DNA from: a virus
Direction: 5' to 3' (one strand)
IMG/VR virus record: IMGVR_UViG_3300043465_000038
Span: 1-23,088 of that record
Length of the DNA stretch: 23,088 bases
Shown: piece after piece, positions 6,706 through 14,200 of the stretch
How the letters are laid out: each line of letters opens with the position of its first letter
Numbering within the stretch: position 1 is the first letter of the stretch
Translations under genes and position numbers: made by a program
The notes under the pieces: model-generated
Told to the model about the DNA's origin: nothing
Seen by the model: the letters and a program-made list of their open reading frames with translations, nothing else
Databases searched by the model: none

Positions 6706-7403
6706 TCATTGGTGATGCCTGCATAGATGAGTACCGCTACGGCGAAATCCGGAGAGTAAATCCCGAATCGTCTGCGCCCTTGCTAACATTTGTCCGCACC
6801 GAAGAGCGGCTGGGCATGGCGTACAACGTAGCTGCCAACCTCAAATCTTTTGGAGTTACCGCCCATGTGCGCGTACCGTCCGAGATGTCCCGCAAGATTC
6901 GGTACGTAGATCTACGTACCCAAGACCACTTGCTGCGCGTAGACCATGATGTTGAGCCAGAGCCGTACACGGTTGAGGCCGCTTACGACTATGACGCCAT
7001 AGTGATCTCAGACTACGACAAGGGCTTCGTTACAGATGAGGTGATCCACGCTATCAGAGCGGCGTTTAAAGGGCCGATCTACATGGACACCAAGAAGCCC
7101 AATCTAGGTGACTTTCCCAGCATCTACATCAAGATCAACGAGCGAGAGTTGTTTGAGTCAACCTCCCTACCAGACCCAGAGATGCTGATCGTGACCTACG
7201 GAGCCAAGGGCGCGGGGCATCTCAAGCAACTGCATCGTGCGCCAGCAACTGAGGTGGTCGATGTCTGCGGGGCTGGCGATGTGTTCTTGGCCGCTCTGGT
7301 TGCCAATCACCTTGAGACTCAAGACATGGACGCCGCCATCCAGTTTGCCAACGAGAAAGCCGCCAAGTCCTGCACCTACATGGGAACGGTATGCGTATCC
7401 TGA
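6693..7403 (+). CDS. hldE1/rfaE1-like: HldE N-terminal-type (RfaE1) PfkB-family heptose-7-phosphate kinase, compact
   Basis: The protein starts [20 protein letters not shown] and carries NPESSAP, ERLGMAYNVAANL, ISDYDKGF, DTKKPN, KINERELF, TYGAKG and VVDVCGAGD, all matching the kinase half of HldE in order; D196 of GAGD (193-196) is the expected catalytic base. The known reaction is phosphorylation of D-glycero-D-manno-heptose 7-phosphate at C1. At 236 residues it is much shorter than the roughly 310-320 residue bacterial kinase domain: about 40 residues appear to be missing between GVTAHVR and SRKIRYV, about 25 before LIVTYGAKG, and the C-terminal end is trimmed. The core active site is intact. 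GGAGA at 6682-6686 sets the start. A perfect 20-base palindrome lies inside it at 6901-6920. Its stop falls 13 bases after the start of hldD. Confidence 0.83.
   Translation: MRVLVIGDACIDEYRYGEIRRVNPESSAPLLTFVRTEERLGMAYNVAANLKSFGVTAHVRVPSEMSRKIRYVDLRTQDHLLRVDHDVEPEPYTVEAAYDYDAIVISDYDKGFVTDEVIHAIRAAFKGPIYMDTKKPNLGDFPSIYIKINERELFESTSLPDPEMLIVTYGAKGAGHLKQLHRAPATEVVDVCGAGDVFLAALVANHLETQDMDAAIQFANEKAAKSCTYMGTVCVS
6901..6920. repeat. Perfect 20-bp palindrome inside the kinase gene
   Basis: The arms are GGTACGTAGA and TCTACGTACC, which are exact reverse complements with no spacer; the flanking bases (C on both sides) do not extend the symmetry. It codes for RYVDLRT at the point where the kinase rejoins the HldE alignment after its first large deletion. 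It could bind a dimeric protein or form a cruciform, or be a chance event. Confidence 0.85.
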
Positions 7404-8227
7404 TTACGGGTTACAAGGGCTTTATCGGGCAGAACATGGTCAAGGCCTTGGCCGATCACGAGCTATCCCTGTATGAGTGGGGCGAGCCTGCCTACAACCT
7501 AGTTGGTCTGGACATGGTCATTCACCTTGGCGCGATCTCAAACACTCGCTGCCAAGACTGGCCTGCGCTCAAACAGCAGAACGTGGACTTCACCACTACC
7601 CTAATGGAGCGCTGCCAGAAGTACGAGATCCCGCTACAGATTGCCTCATCAGCCTCGGTCTACGGCCCAGAGAACACCACGTTCAAGGAGTCTGACTCAG
7701 TAGCCCCAGCCAACATGTACGCTTGGTCAAAGGTTCTGGTGGAGCAGTATTTTCATGAAATGACGCCGACCTCGCCCGTGCAATTGTTCAGGTACTTCAA
7801 CGTCTACGGCCCACATGAAGACCACAAGGGTGACCAAGCCTCCCCATTCCACAAGTTTAGGGAACAGGCCAAGACTGGGGTAATCAAGATTTTTGAGGGC
7901 AGCGCAGACTTTAAGCGTGACTTTGTGCCGGTGCAGACGGTCATTGACGTACACAAGGCGTTTTTCAATGTGCCCAAGTCAGGCATCTGGAACGTAGGAA
8001 CGGGAGTTGCCAGATCGTTCCTGTCTGTGGCTGAAGAGATTGGCGGCCCTATTGTTGCGGTGCCTATGCCTTCTGATTTAAAATCAACCTACCAGCGTTA
8101 TACCCAAGCAGACCTTGAAGAACTACACCAAGTGCTAGGTGACCACTATGATAGATCCGCTAACAGCCCTTGCAGGCATACAAGCAGCAGTTGCGCTAAT
8201 CAAAAAGGTCAGCAAGACTGTCGATGA
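7391..8227 (+). CDS. hldD-like: ADP-glycero-manno-heptose 6-epimerase (HldD/RfaD-like)
   Basis: This is an extended short-chain dehydrogenase of the HldD type. Its NAD(P)-binding motif is GYKGFIG (7-13). Catalytic elements are SSASVYG (86-92), YAWSK (Y110, K114) and HKGDQAS, whose K146 matches the second catalytic base K178 of E. coli HldD. Further HldD-specific blocks are FRYFNVYGP, FEGSADFKRDF, SGIWNVGTG and YQRYTQADLEEL. The known reaction inverts C6 of ADP-D-glycero-D-manno-heptose to the L-glycero form used for LPS core. At 278 residues it is shorter than the 310 of E. coli. After about residue 252 the sequence stops matching HldD, and the final 26 residues are encoded by DNA that also encodes the next gene in another frame, so the usual terminal helix is lost or replaced. 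Confidence 0.88.
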   Translation: MRILITGYKGFIGQNMVKALADHELSLYEWGEPAYNLVGLDMVIHLGAISNTRCQDWPALKQQNVDFTTTLMERCQKYEIPLQIASSASVYGPENTTFKESDSVAPANMYAWSKVLVEQYFHEMTPTSPVQLFRYFNVYGPHEDHKGDQASPFHKFREQAKTGVIKIFEGSADFKRDFVPVQTVIDVHKAFFNVPKSGIWNVGTGVARSFLSVAEEIGGPIVAVPMPSDLKSTYQRYTQADLEELHQVLGDHYDRSANSPCRHTSSSCANQKGQQDCR

Positions 8228-8627
8228 CGTATCCAGTCTTGGCCCCGTACTTGGGAAGTATTGGGACGCCAAGGCGGTAGCGACAAAGGCCGCTGTACAG
8301 GCTAAAAAATCAAAATCATCCATGTCGGTTGCGTTGCAAATCGAGTTAATTTTGGATGAGGCGAAAAGGTTTGAAAATCAGCTTGAACTCATGTTCATGC
8401 AAAGCGGTCGTGTAGACGTCTGGAACAAGATCAAAGCTAGGGCGGCAGCGCTGGATGTTGAAGCGGCCCACGATGCTAGGCGCGAAAAGGAACTTGCTGA
8501 AAGGCGCAAAAAAGAGATTGATGAAGTCATTGAGTTGGCTTTGCTTGGTCTGGTGTTCACCGCCATGCTAGGGGCCATTACGTACTTTGTCTTTGGCATC
8601 TTTGAGCAGTGCGGCGGGAAGTGCTGA
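8148..8627 (+). CDS. Phage protein with C-terminal membrane helix, lysis-region, unknown
   Basis: AGGTGA at 8137-8142 lies five bases before the ATG at 8148, so this start is preferred over an in-frame GTG at 8139. The 159-residue protein begins MIDPLTALAGIQAAVALIKK, has a long charged helical middle (coiled-coil-like, with EAAHDARREKELAERRKKEI) and one hydrophobic segment near the C terminus (about 131-152, LLGLVFTAMLGAITYFVFGI), followed by a short CGGKC tail. It overlaps the end of hldD by 80 bases. Its place just upstream of holin and endolysin genes suggests a role in lysis or membrane association, but no family with known function is recognised. Confidence 0.65.
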   Translation: MIDPLTALAGIQAAVALIKKVSKTVDDVSSLGPVLGKYWDAKAVATKAAVQAKKSKSSMSVALQIELILDEAKRFENQLELMFMQSGRVDVWNKIKARAAALDVEAAHDARREKELAERRKKEIDEVIELALLGLVFTAMLGAITYFVFGIFEQCGGKC

Positions 8628-9238
8628 TGGCAAGTGACGCACAACTTAGCATCATCGACAAGGTGCTGGCATATGTCAGCAGCCCGTTCCGTCTGTTTGC
8701 AATGGTGCTCATGGCCGTTCTGACCTTTGCAGGGTACTTTGTATATACAAACCAAGAATTATTGATAGGGGCGTACAAGGAGTCAAAGAAGATTCCAAGC
8801 ATTGCTGAGGACAGAGTTGAGGACGCAGCGGCGCTTTTGTTCAAGCAGTCTGGCGCTTTGGTGGTGGCGGTGTTCAAAGTCAACAGCATGTTTGGCACAA
8901 GGGTTTTGCATCGGGCTTATGGGAAGAACGGCAGAGACAAAACAAACGATGGCTTAGATGTCGGGCTGTTTACGCAAAACGCAGCCAACAACGCGGATGT
9001 GGTCAAGCTGATGGCAAGTGAAATTCCTTGCGGAGAATACAAATCTGCACAGAGCGAAATGGGGCTTTGGTATATTGCCAGAGGTGTTGCGTATACCTGC
9101 CGCATCAGTGTCCCTCCAGAGCCGGGGAGGTTTGTAGGACAGATTACAGTTGGATGGGCGACCCAGCCTGAAGACATGGACAGCACCCGCGCCATGCTTC
9201 AAATTGCAGCAACAATGCTTTCAAGGAGTAAACAGTAA
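8627..9238 (+). CDS. Single-pass membrane protein with large extracytoplasmic domain, unknown
   Basis: The ATG at 8627 forms a TGATG junction with the previous stop and is preferred to an upstream GTG/ATG-like start at 8609. The 203 residues show one transmembrane helix near the N terminus (about 25-46, FRLFAMVLMAVLTFAGYFVY) and a soluble domain of about 155 residues containing two cysteines (PCGEY and YTCRI) that could form a disulfide. With the N terminus inside, the domain would face the periplasm. The spacing to the holin gene is a TAATG overlap, so it is translated with the lysis genes. It might be an accessory lysis or superinfection protein; nothing in the sequence decides this. Confidence 0.65.
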   Translation: MASDAQLSIIDKVLAYVSSPFRLFAMVLMAVLTFAGYFVYTNQELLIGAYKESKKIPSIAEDRVEDAAALLFKQSGALVVAVFKVNSMFGTRVLHRAYGKNGRDKTNDGLDVGLFTQNAANNADVVKLMASEIPCGEYKSAQSEMGLWYIARGVAYTCRISVPPEPGRFVGQITVGWATQPEDMDSTRAMLQIAATMLSRSKQ

Positions 9239-9735
9239 TGGACTGGTTAAAACAAATCGCGCCGACAATCGCCACGGCGCTAGGGGGTCCCTTAGCTGGG
9301 ATGGCCGTATCTGCCATCTCAAAAGCCATAGGGGTGGATCCTGAGAAGGTTGGCGATTTAATCTCCAGCAACAAACTTTCAGCAGAGCAAATTGCTCAGG
9401 TCAAGATTGCTGAAATTGAACTTCAAAAACAAGCGCAGGAGCTTGGCCTAAACTTTGCAAAGTTGGAAGTTGAAGACCGCAAGTCTGCGCGTGACATGCA
9501 AGCTGCAACACGCTCAATTGTCCCCCCGGCACTGGCTGCAATCATCACTGTTGGGTTTTTTGGCATCTTAGGGATGATGCTGTTTGGCAAAGTGGATGGC
9601 AACAACCCCACTATTTTGATGATGCTGGGCAGTTTGTCTACCGCTTGGACGGGCATCATTGCGTATTATTTTGGCTCCTCTGCTGGCTCACAAGCCAAGA
9701 CCGATTTGCTTTCTAAGGCGGGGCCAGTCAAATGA
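9238..9735 (+). CDS. Holin of the 3TM type
   Basis: The 165-residue protein starts MDWLKQIAPTIATALGGPLAGMAVSAISKA, a beginning typical of the 3TM holin family. It continues with an amphipathic middle (AEQIAQVKIAEIELQKQAQE) and two clear membrane helices (about 95-117 and 124-147), with the N-terminal glycine/alanine-rich segment as the possible third. Holins make inner-membrane lesions that release or activate the endolysin at the end of infection. AAGGAG at 9223-9228 precedes the ATG by nine bases. The endolysin gene follows directly with a four-base overlap, which strongly supports the call. Confidence 0.8.
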   Translation: MDWLKQIAPTIATALGGPLAGMAVSAISKAIGVDPEKVGDLISSNKLSAEQIAQVKIAEIELQKQAQELGLNFAKLEVEDRKSARDMQAATRSIVPPALAAIITVGFFGILGMMLFGKVDGNNPTILMMLGSLSTAWTGIIAYYFGSSAGSQAKTDLLSKAGPVK

Positions 9736-10196
9736 ACCTCACCGAACACTTCTCGCTGTCCGAAATGACCAAAAGCGAAACCGCTTTGCGTCATGATATG
9801 GACAACACGCCGAATGCAGCAACGATTGCCAACCTTCAGGTGCTAGCCGAAAAGGTGCTACAGCCGGTGCGCGAGCATTTTGGCAAAGGCGTGAAAGTGA
9901 ACTCTGGATACCGAAGCTCTGACGTCAATGCCAAGGTAGGCGGCTCTCGCACGTCCGACCATTGCCTTGGCCGAGCCGCTGACATTGAGATCCCAAGCGT
10001 TCCAAACCACGAACTGGCCGAGTGGATTAGAGAAAATCTGACCTATACGCAACTGATTCTTGAGTTTTATACTCGGGGCGTGCCGGACTCGGGCTGGGTG
10101 CATGTGTCTTATGACCCCGAAAACCTAAAAAAGCAAGATTTGACCGCAGTAAAAGAGGGCGGGAAAACGATGTACCTGTCTGGACTCCATGCGTAA
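9732..10196 (+). CDS. Endolysin, M15-type zinc peptidase
   Basis: The 154 residues form a peptidase M15 (D-Ala-D-Ala carboxypeptidase-like) domain. Visible motifs are VNSGYRS (56-62), SDHCLGRAADIEI with zinc ligands H77 and D84, E111 in LILEF as the probable catalytic acid, and GWVHVS with the third zinc ligand H124. Such enzymes cleave peptide bonds in the peptidoglycan stem and release progeny when a holin opens the membrane. There is no signal peptide, which fits holin-dependent export. It is the last gene before a 78-base gap that holds a candidate promoter, so it probably closes one transcription unit. Confidence 0.88.
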   Translation: MNLTEHFSLSEMTKSETALRHDMDNTPNAATIANLQVLAEKVLQPVREHFGKGVKVNSGYRSSDVNAKVGGSRTSDHCLGRAADIEIPSVPNHELAEWIRENLTYTQLILEFYTRGVPDSGWVHVSYDPENLKKQDLTAVKEGGKTMYLSGLHA

Positions 10197-10200
10197 CAAG

Positions 10201-10230
10201 TTGCCTTGAACTTTGTTTCAAGGCTATAAT
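10201..10230 (+). promoter_or_regulatory. Candidate sigma70-type promoter for structural genes
   Basis: A perfect TATAAT at 10225-10230 is preceded, 18 bases away, by TTGCCT (10201-10206), a partial match to the -35 box. It lies in the largest gap of the plus-strand gene series and would start transcription about 45 bases before the adaptor gene. Confidence 0.5.
10204..10223. repeat. Perfect stem-loop after the endolysin gene
   Basis: CCTTGAA (10204-10210) and TTCAAGG (10217-10223) form a seven-base-pair stem with a six-base loop, eight bases after the endolysin stop. No T-run follows, so it is a weak terminator candidate at best. It lies inside the spacer of the candidate promoter and may instead be an operator. 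Confidence 0.55.
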
Positions 10231-10279
10231 CATATAAACGGCGCATGCTGAATCAGCGGCTAATACCCATGGAGTGTAT

Positions 10280-10912
10280 ATGAGCTATAGCATGACGTAC
10301 GACAGCTTGCTGGTAGACGTGCGGCGCTACCTTGAGCGTGGTTTCACGCAAGATAGCGACCAGATCGTCTACGACCAACTGCCTAGGTTGATCACATTGG
10401 GCGAGCGCAGGATTGCGCGAGAGCTTAAAATTCAGGGGTTCATCCGAGCGGTGAGTACCCCTTTATCCGTTGGCGTGGCTGTCTACCTGAAGCCTGACCG
10501 CTGGCGCGACACAATCAGCATGACTGTCAACGGATCGCCTATCTTTGCTCGGGCCTACGAGTATTGCCGCAGCTATTGGCCGAACGAGGCCCAGACTGCC
10601 GCGCCTCAGTTTTATGCTGACTACGACTACCAGAACTGGTTGATCACCCCAACACCTTCTACGGTACAAACTCTTGAGATTTTGTACTACGAACAACCCG
10701 CCCTTTTGGGCGATGACTTACAAACCAACTATCTCACTGAATACGCCCCTGATGTGTTGCTGTATGCAACCTTGCTTGAGGCTACCCCGTTTCTTAAGAA
10801 AGACGAGCGTATCCAGACGTGGCAGATGATGTATGACCGTGCGGCGCAGGCTCTCAATGGCGAAGACCTCAAGCGCATCATGGACCGCTCAGCAAATAGG
10901 AGTGAAGCGTAA
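10280..10912 (+). CDS. Phage adaptor (head-tail/neck) protein, P22 gp4-like role
   Basis: GGAG at 10271-10274 lies five bases before the ATG at 10280; the in-frame GTG at 10274 overlaps that site and is rejected. The 210-residue protein begins MSYSMTYDSLLVDVRRYLER and shows DQIVYDQLPRLITLGERRIA, LKPDRWRDTISM, YEYCRSYWP, YADYDYQNWLITPTP, YYEQPA and YAPDVLLYATLLEATPFLK. This series matches proteins annotated as phage adaptor in podovirus-like genomes, which join the portal ring to the tail. The gp10-like gene two positions downstream fits this. It is the first gene after the candidate promoter. Confidence 0.75.
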   Translation: MSYSMTYDSLLVDVRRYLERGFTQDSDQIVYDQLPRLITLGERRIARELKIQGFIRAVSTPLSVGVAVYLKPDRWRDTISMTVNGSPIFARAYEYCRSYWPNEAQTAAPQFYADYDYQNWLITPTPSTVQTLEILYYEQPALLGDDLQTNYLTEYAPDVLLYATLLEATPFLKKDERIQTWQMMYDRAAQALNGEDLKRIMDRSANRSEA

Positions 10913-12117
10913 TGCCTATCTACACAGACGTCTTTGGTGGCGCAAACATTTACCCGAGCGAGATTAGCTATAGCGCTATCACGCTGACTACTACGGATGT
11001 GACGCTGAGTTGGCCCGAGGAAACTAGCACCAGCACCAATCTTGCGACCCGCATCATTGATGTAACGGCCACTACCGCAGGGCGGTCAATCTTTTTGCCA
11101 GACGCGCAAAAAAGTGGCGTTGGCAACACCATACTGTTCAACAACCAAGGCGCTCAAACTTTTGTAGTTAAGAACGCTGGCGGCACGCAAGTTGTTTCAA
11201 TTGCCGCTGGAACGGTTTGGCAAGTCTATTTGACAGACAACACCACCACAAATGGTTTGTGGGAATCGCTTCAATTTGGAGCCACGGTATCTACTGCTAA
11301 TGCATCTGCTTTGGCAGGCACTGGCATTGTGGCTGTGGGCACGCTGTTGTCTCAGTCTGTGCCGATCACCAACTTTAATTCAAACTACATTGCAGGCGAT
11401 TCAGACCGCGCCAAAATGTACTTGTGGACCGGATCAGGGTCAGGCACCTTGACACTGCCTAGCGCAGCTACAGTGGGCAACAACTGGTTCATGTACTTGC
11501 GCAACTCGGGTGGCGGTCAAGTCACGCTGACACCTTCTGGCGTCAACACAATTGATGGTTTGGCGACAAAAGCCTACCAGCCAACTGAGTCGTCGGTGAT
11601 CATCAGTGATGGCACAAACTTCTACACACTAGGGTTTGGTCAGGCTTCTGTCTTTGTGTTTGACTACACAGTGATCAGCGTTGCGGGAACTGGAACCTAC
11701 ACGCTAACCGGATCAGAACTGAATCGTATTGTTTACAAATTTACAGGTGCGCTAACGGGCACTAGGGTTGTGATTGTCCCCGCCACTGTCCAGCAGTATT
11801 GGGTTGATAACGCGACAACTGGCGCTTACACACTCACCGTTAGGACTTCTGCTGGAACTGGTGTTGCAGTCGCACAAGGCTCACGAGGCATTTATTACTG
11901 CGACGGCACTGATGTTGTTGATGCAGATAGCGCAACTTCAAGTTTTCCAATTACGGTTGCTCAAGGCGGCACAGGCGCTACCACAGCAGGCGGCGCACTG
12001 ATCAATCTTGGTGGAACTGCGGTTGGTATCCCTATTTTTGAAGCGGCTAACCAACAAGCAGCTTGGACTGTTTTGGGTGTTGCGCCAGCAGGTGTTGTAA
12101 ATGGCGGGACTTATTGA
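10912..12117 (+). CDS. Fibre-like structural protein
   Basis: The 401-residue protein is rich in Thr, Ser, Gly and Val with little charge, as expected for beta-helical or fibre proteins. It contains two or three similar modules of the kind 'x-x-I-F-L-P-D-A...GNTILFNNQGAQTFVVKNAGG' (about 60-110) and 'LTLPSAATVGNNWFMYLRNS' (about 180-200) with a following 'GTNFYTLGFG'. Near the C terminus is ITVAQGGTGATTAGGALINL, a motif very common in phage tail fibres. It has a TAATG junction with the adaptor gene and TAGGAG at 10897-10902. It may be a tail fibre, a head decoration or a neck-attached fibre. Confidence 0.62.
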   Translation: MPIYTDVFGGANIYPSEISYSAITLTTTDVTLSWPEETSTSTNLATRIIDVTATTAGRSIFLPDAQKSGVGNTILFNNQGAQTFVVKNAGGTQVVSIAAGTVWQVYLTDNTTTNGLWESLQFGATVSTANASALAGTGIVAVGTLLSQSVPITNFNSNYIAGDSDRAKMYLWTGSGSGTLTLPSAATVGNNWFMYLRNSGGGQVTLTPSGVNTIDGLATKAYQPTESSVIISDGTNFYTLGFGQASVFVFDYTVISVAGTGTYTLTGSELNRIVYKFTGALTGTRVVIVPATVQQYWVDNATTGAYTLTVRTSAGTGVAVAQGSRGIYYCDGTDVVDADSATSSFPITVAQGGTGATTAGGALINLGGTAVGIPIFEAANQQAAWTVLGVAPAGVVNGGTY

Positions 12118-13952
12118 TGCCAGAATCCACAATAGTCCTGAAGTCCCTGCCCGGTATCAAGCGAGATGGTACTAGGTACGATGGTGACTTTTACATTGAC
12201 GGACAGTGGGTCAGGTTTCAGCGCGGACTGCCGAGAAAAGTTGGGGGGTATCGCTCCATCAACAAGTACTTAACAGAAATCTCTCGCGGTTTTAATAGTT
12301 TTACTCAACAAAGTTTGCAGTATTGCCACTCGGCGGGTGCATCAACTGTTGAGCGTTTTACGATTGATAGCACAAAGAATAGCTCGGTTATCAGCAACCG
12401 CACCCCAACAGGTGTTGCGGCAACGGGGACTGTAACTTTGACCGGTGGTGGGGCTGGATCGGTTAACAGCATCACAGTCAACGGTGTGACGATCACATCA
12501 GGCGCTGTTGCGTTTGCAACTGACTTGCCTACAACTGCGACTGCTGTTGCGGCAAATATCACAGCTTTTGCATCTACACCAAATTACTCTGCGGTAGCCG
12601 TTGGCGCTGTAATCACCATCACAGCTTCGACTGTTGGTCAGGCTACAAACGGATTTGTGGTGGTAGCTAACACCACCACAATCACAACCACAGTGACAAA
12701 CATGGCTGGTGGCTTAAACACCATAGCTAGTTCTATTTACAACCAGTGGATGTTCCAGACATCGTACGACGCATCAACCACATACAACTCCATCATTGCG
12801 CACGTGGCTCCTAATTTGCAGTGCGTGTGCAATGACACTGGTGGTCAGATTTTCTATGGTGATGTGCTTGGAACTGCACCACTGGTAGAGATTCCACTGC
12901 CTGCCGGAGCAAATGTTACTGGCGGCATTGTGATGCTGTTCCCGTACCTGTTTTATTTTGGTACGGCAGGAATTGTGGGTTGGTCAGTTGCTGGTGACTT
13001 CACCGATCTAAGCGGCTCAGGCTCAGGCATAGCCCGTGTATGGGGTCAAAAGATCATCAAGGGTATGCCACTGCGTGCAGGCTCTGGGTCAGCGCCTGCG
13101 GGTATATTTTGGGCGTATGACGCTGTGATTCGTGCAACTTTTGCTGGTGGGTTGACTGTATTTCAGTTTGACGTAATTGCCACAGACACATCGATCATGT
13201 CGCCTGACTGCGTGGTGGATTACGACGGTGTGTTTTTCTGGTGCGGTGTTGACCGATTCTTAATGTTCAACGGCGTGGTGCGTGAAGTTCCTAACCAAAT
13301 GAACTTGAACTACTTCTTTGACAATGTCAACCCAAATCATCGCGCTAAAGTTTTTGCATTCAAGGTGCCGCACTTTGGCGAGATCTGGTGGTGTTATCCA
13401 CGTGGTGACGCCACTGAATGCACCCACGCCATTATTTTTAACGTGCGCGAGAATACTTGGTACGACACAGAGCTGCCTGCGTCTGGACGAGCTTCCGGCG
13501 GCTACAACAATGGCTTTGCCGCGCCCCTGTTAACGGACTGCATTCCTGCGACAAGTGGCTATCGTGTGTGGATTCATGAGCAAGGTGTTGACGCAATTGA
13601 GGGTCAATCAACATTGCCAATTCAATCGTATTTTGAGACAGCAGATTTGTCCGCATTGCCACAAGGCAAGAACGAGTATTTGCGGATCACAGAAATTGAG
13701 CCTGACTTTGTTCAAAACGGGCCTATGACCGTTCAGGTCACAGGACGGGCTAACGCTAGAGCGCCTGAAGTCTCCAGTAGCGTGTTCTCATTTCCTGAGA
13801 CAGCCTCAGAGCCTTACCAGCAGATTGTGATGCTTAAAGAACAACGCCGCGAGTTGCGTGTGCGCTTTGAGTCAAACGCCGTAGGCGGTGATTACCAAAT
13901 GGGCCAGATTATTGGGCACATTGATTCTGGCGATAAGACGGTGCTTGGATGA
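12117..13952 (+). CDS. Packaged-DNA stabilisation protein (P22 gp10-like tail hub)
   Basis: The frame is open from 12063, but the ATG at 12117 forms a TGATG junction with the previous stop and begins a sequence typical of the family: LKSLPGIKRDGTRYDGDFYI, DGQWVRFQRGLPRKVGGYR. The 611-residue protein continues with blocks such as SIYNQWMFQTSYD, VWGQKIIKGMPLR and DCVVDYDGVFFWCGVDRFLM. In P22, gp10 plugs the connector and joins the adaptor to the needle. Residues about 100-201 look like an inserted Ig-like or repeat domain (TGTVTLTGGGAGSVNSITV to MAGGLNT) rich in Thr, Val and Ala. The remaining parts would form the usual beta-rich core. Its position after the adaptor supports the call. Confidence 0.72.
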   Translation: MPESTIVLKSLPGIKRDGTRYDGDFYIDGQWVRFQRGLPRKVGGYRSINKYLTEISRGFNSFTQQSLQYCHSAGASTVERFTIDSTKNSSVISNRTPTGVAATGTVTLTGGGAGSVNSITVNGVTITSGAVAFATDLPTTATAVAANITAFASTPNYSAVAVGAVITITASTVGQATNGFVVVANTTTITTTVTNMAGGLNTIASSIYNQWMFQTSYDASTTYNSIIAHVAPNLQCVCNDTGGQIFYGDVLGTAPLVEIPLPAGANVTGGIVMLFPYLFYFGTAGIVGWSVAGDFTDLSGSGSGIARVWGQKIIKGMPLRAGSGSAPAGIFWAYDAVIRATFAGGLTVFQFDVIATDTSIMSPDCVVDYDGVFFWCGVDRFLMFNGVVREVPNQMNLNYFFDNVNPNHRAKVFAFKVPHFGEIWWCYPRGDATECTHAIIFNVRENTWYDTELPASGRASGGYNNGFAAPLLTDCIPATSGYRVWIHEQGVDAIEGQSTLPIQSYFETADLSALPQGKNEYLRITEIEPDFVQNGPMTVQVTGRANARAPEVSSSVFSFPETASEPYQQIVMLKEQRRELRVRFESNAVGGDYQMGQIIGHIDSGDKTVLG

Positions 13953-14182
13953 GCGTACGTATTACTTTGCCTACGGGCATGGGGCTTCGTGACTGGGCTG
14001 ACCAGATTGCGCTTGACTTGGACAATTATGGAGCGCTTGGTCGGTTGGATGACGTTGACAATTGGCAGAACTGGGCAATGCAATTTTTAAATAACACGAC
14101 TTTAGGTAGAAATTTTCCTCTGCCTTACGATTTTGACGACTGGCGAGAGTGGGCTGAGCGGTTTTGTCAGACGGCTGAGTAA
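13949..14182 (+). CDS. Small conserved-looking virion-region protein
   Basis: The 77-residue acidic protein begins SVRITLPTGMGLRDWADQIA and is rich in Trp and Asp (seven Trp), with two similar helical pieces: LDDVDNWQNWAMQFL and FDDWREWAERFC. It starts on an ATGA overlap with the gp10-like gene and is followed by GGAG at 14191-14194 for the next gene. I do not know a function; co-translation with gp10 and the internal proteins suggests a small structural or assembly part. Confidence 0.6.
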   Translation: MSVRITLPTGMGLRDWADQIALDLDNYGALGRLDDVDNWQNWAMQFLNNTTLGRNFPLPYDFDDWREWAERFCQTAE

Positions 14183-14200
14183 TGAAATTTGGAGTGAAAA

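Noticed and set aside
12063-12116. Upstream start for the gp10-like gene
   Set aside because: The first 18 codons read as an out-of-frame copy of the previous gene's end; the ATG at 12117 matches the family start and the TGATG junction.
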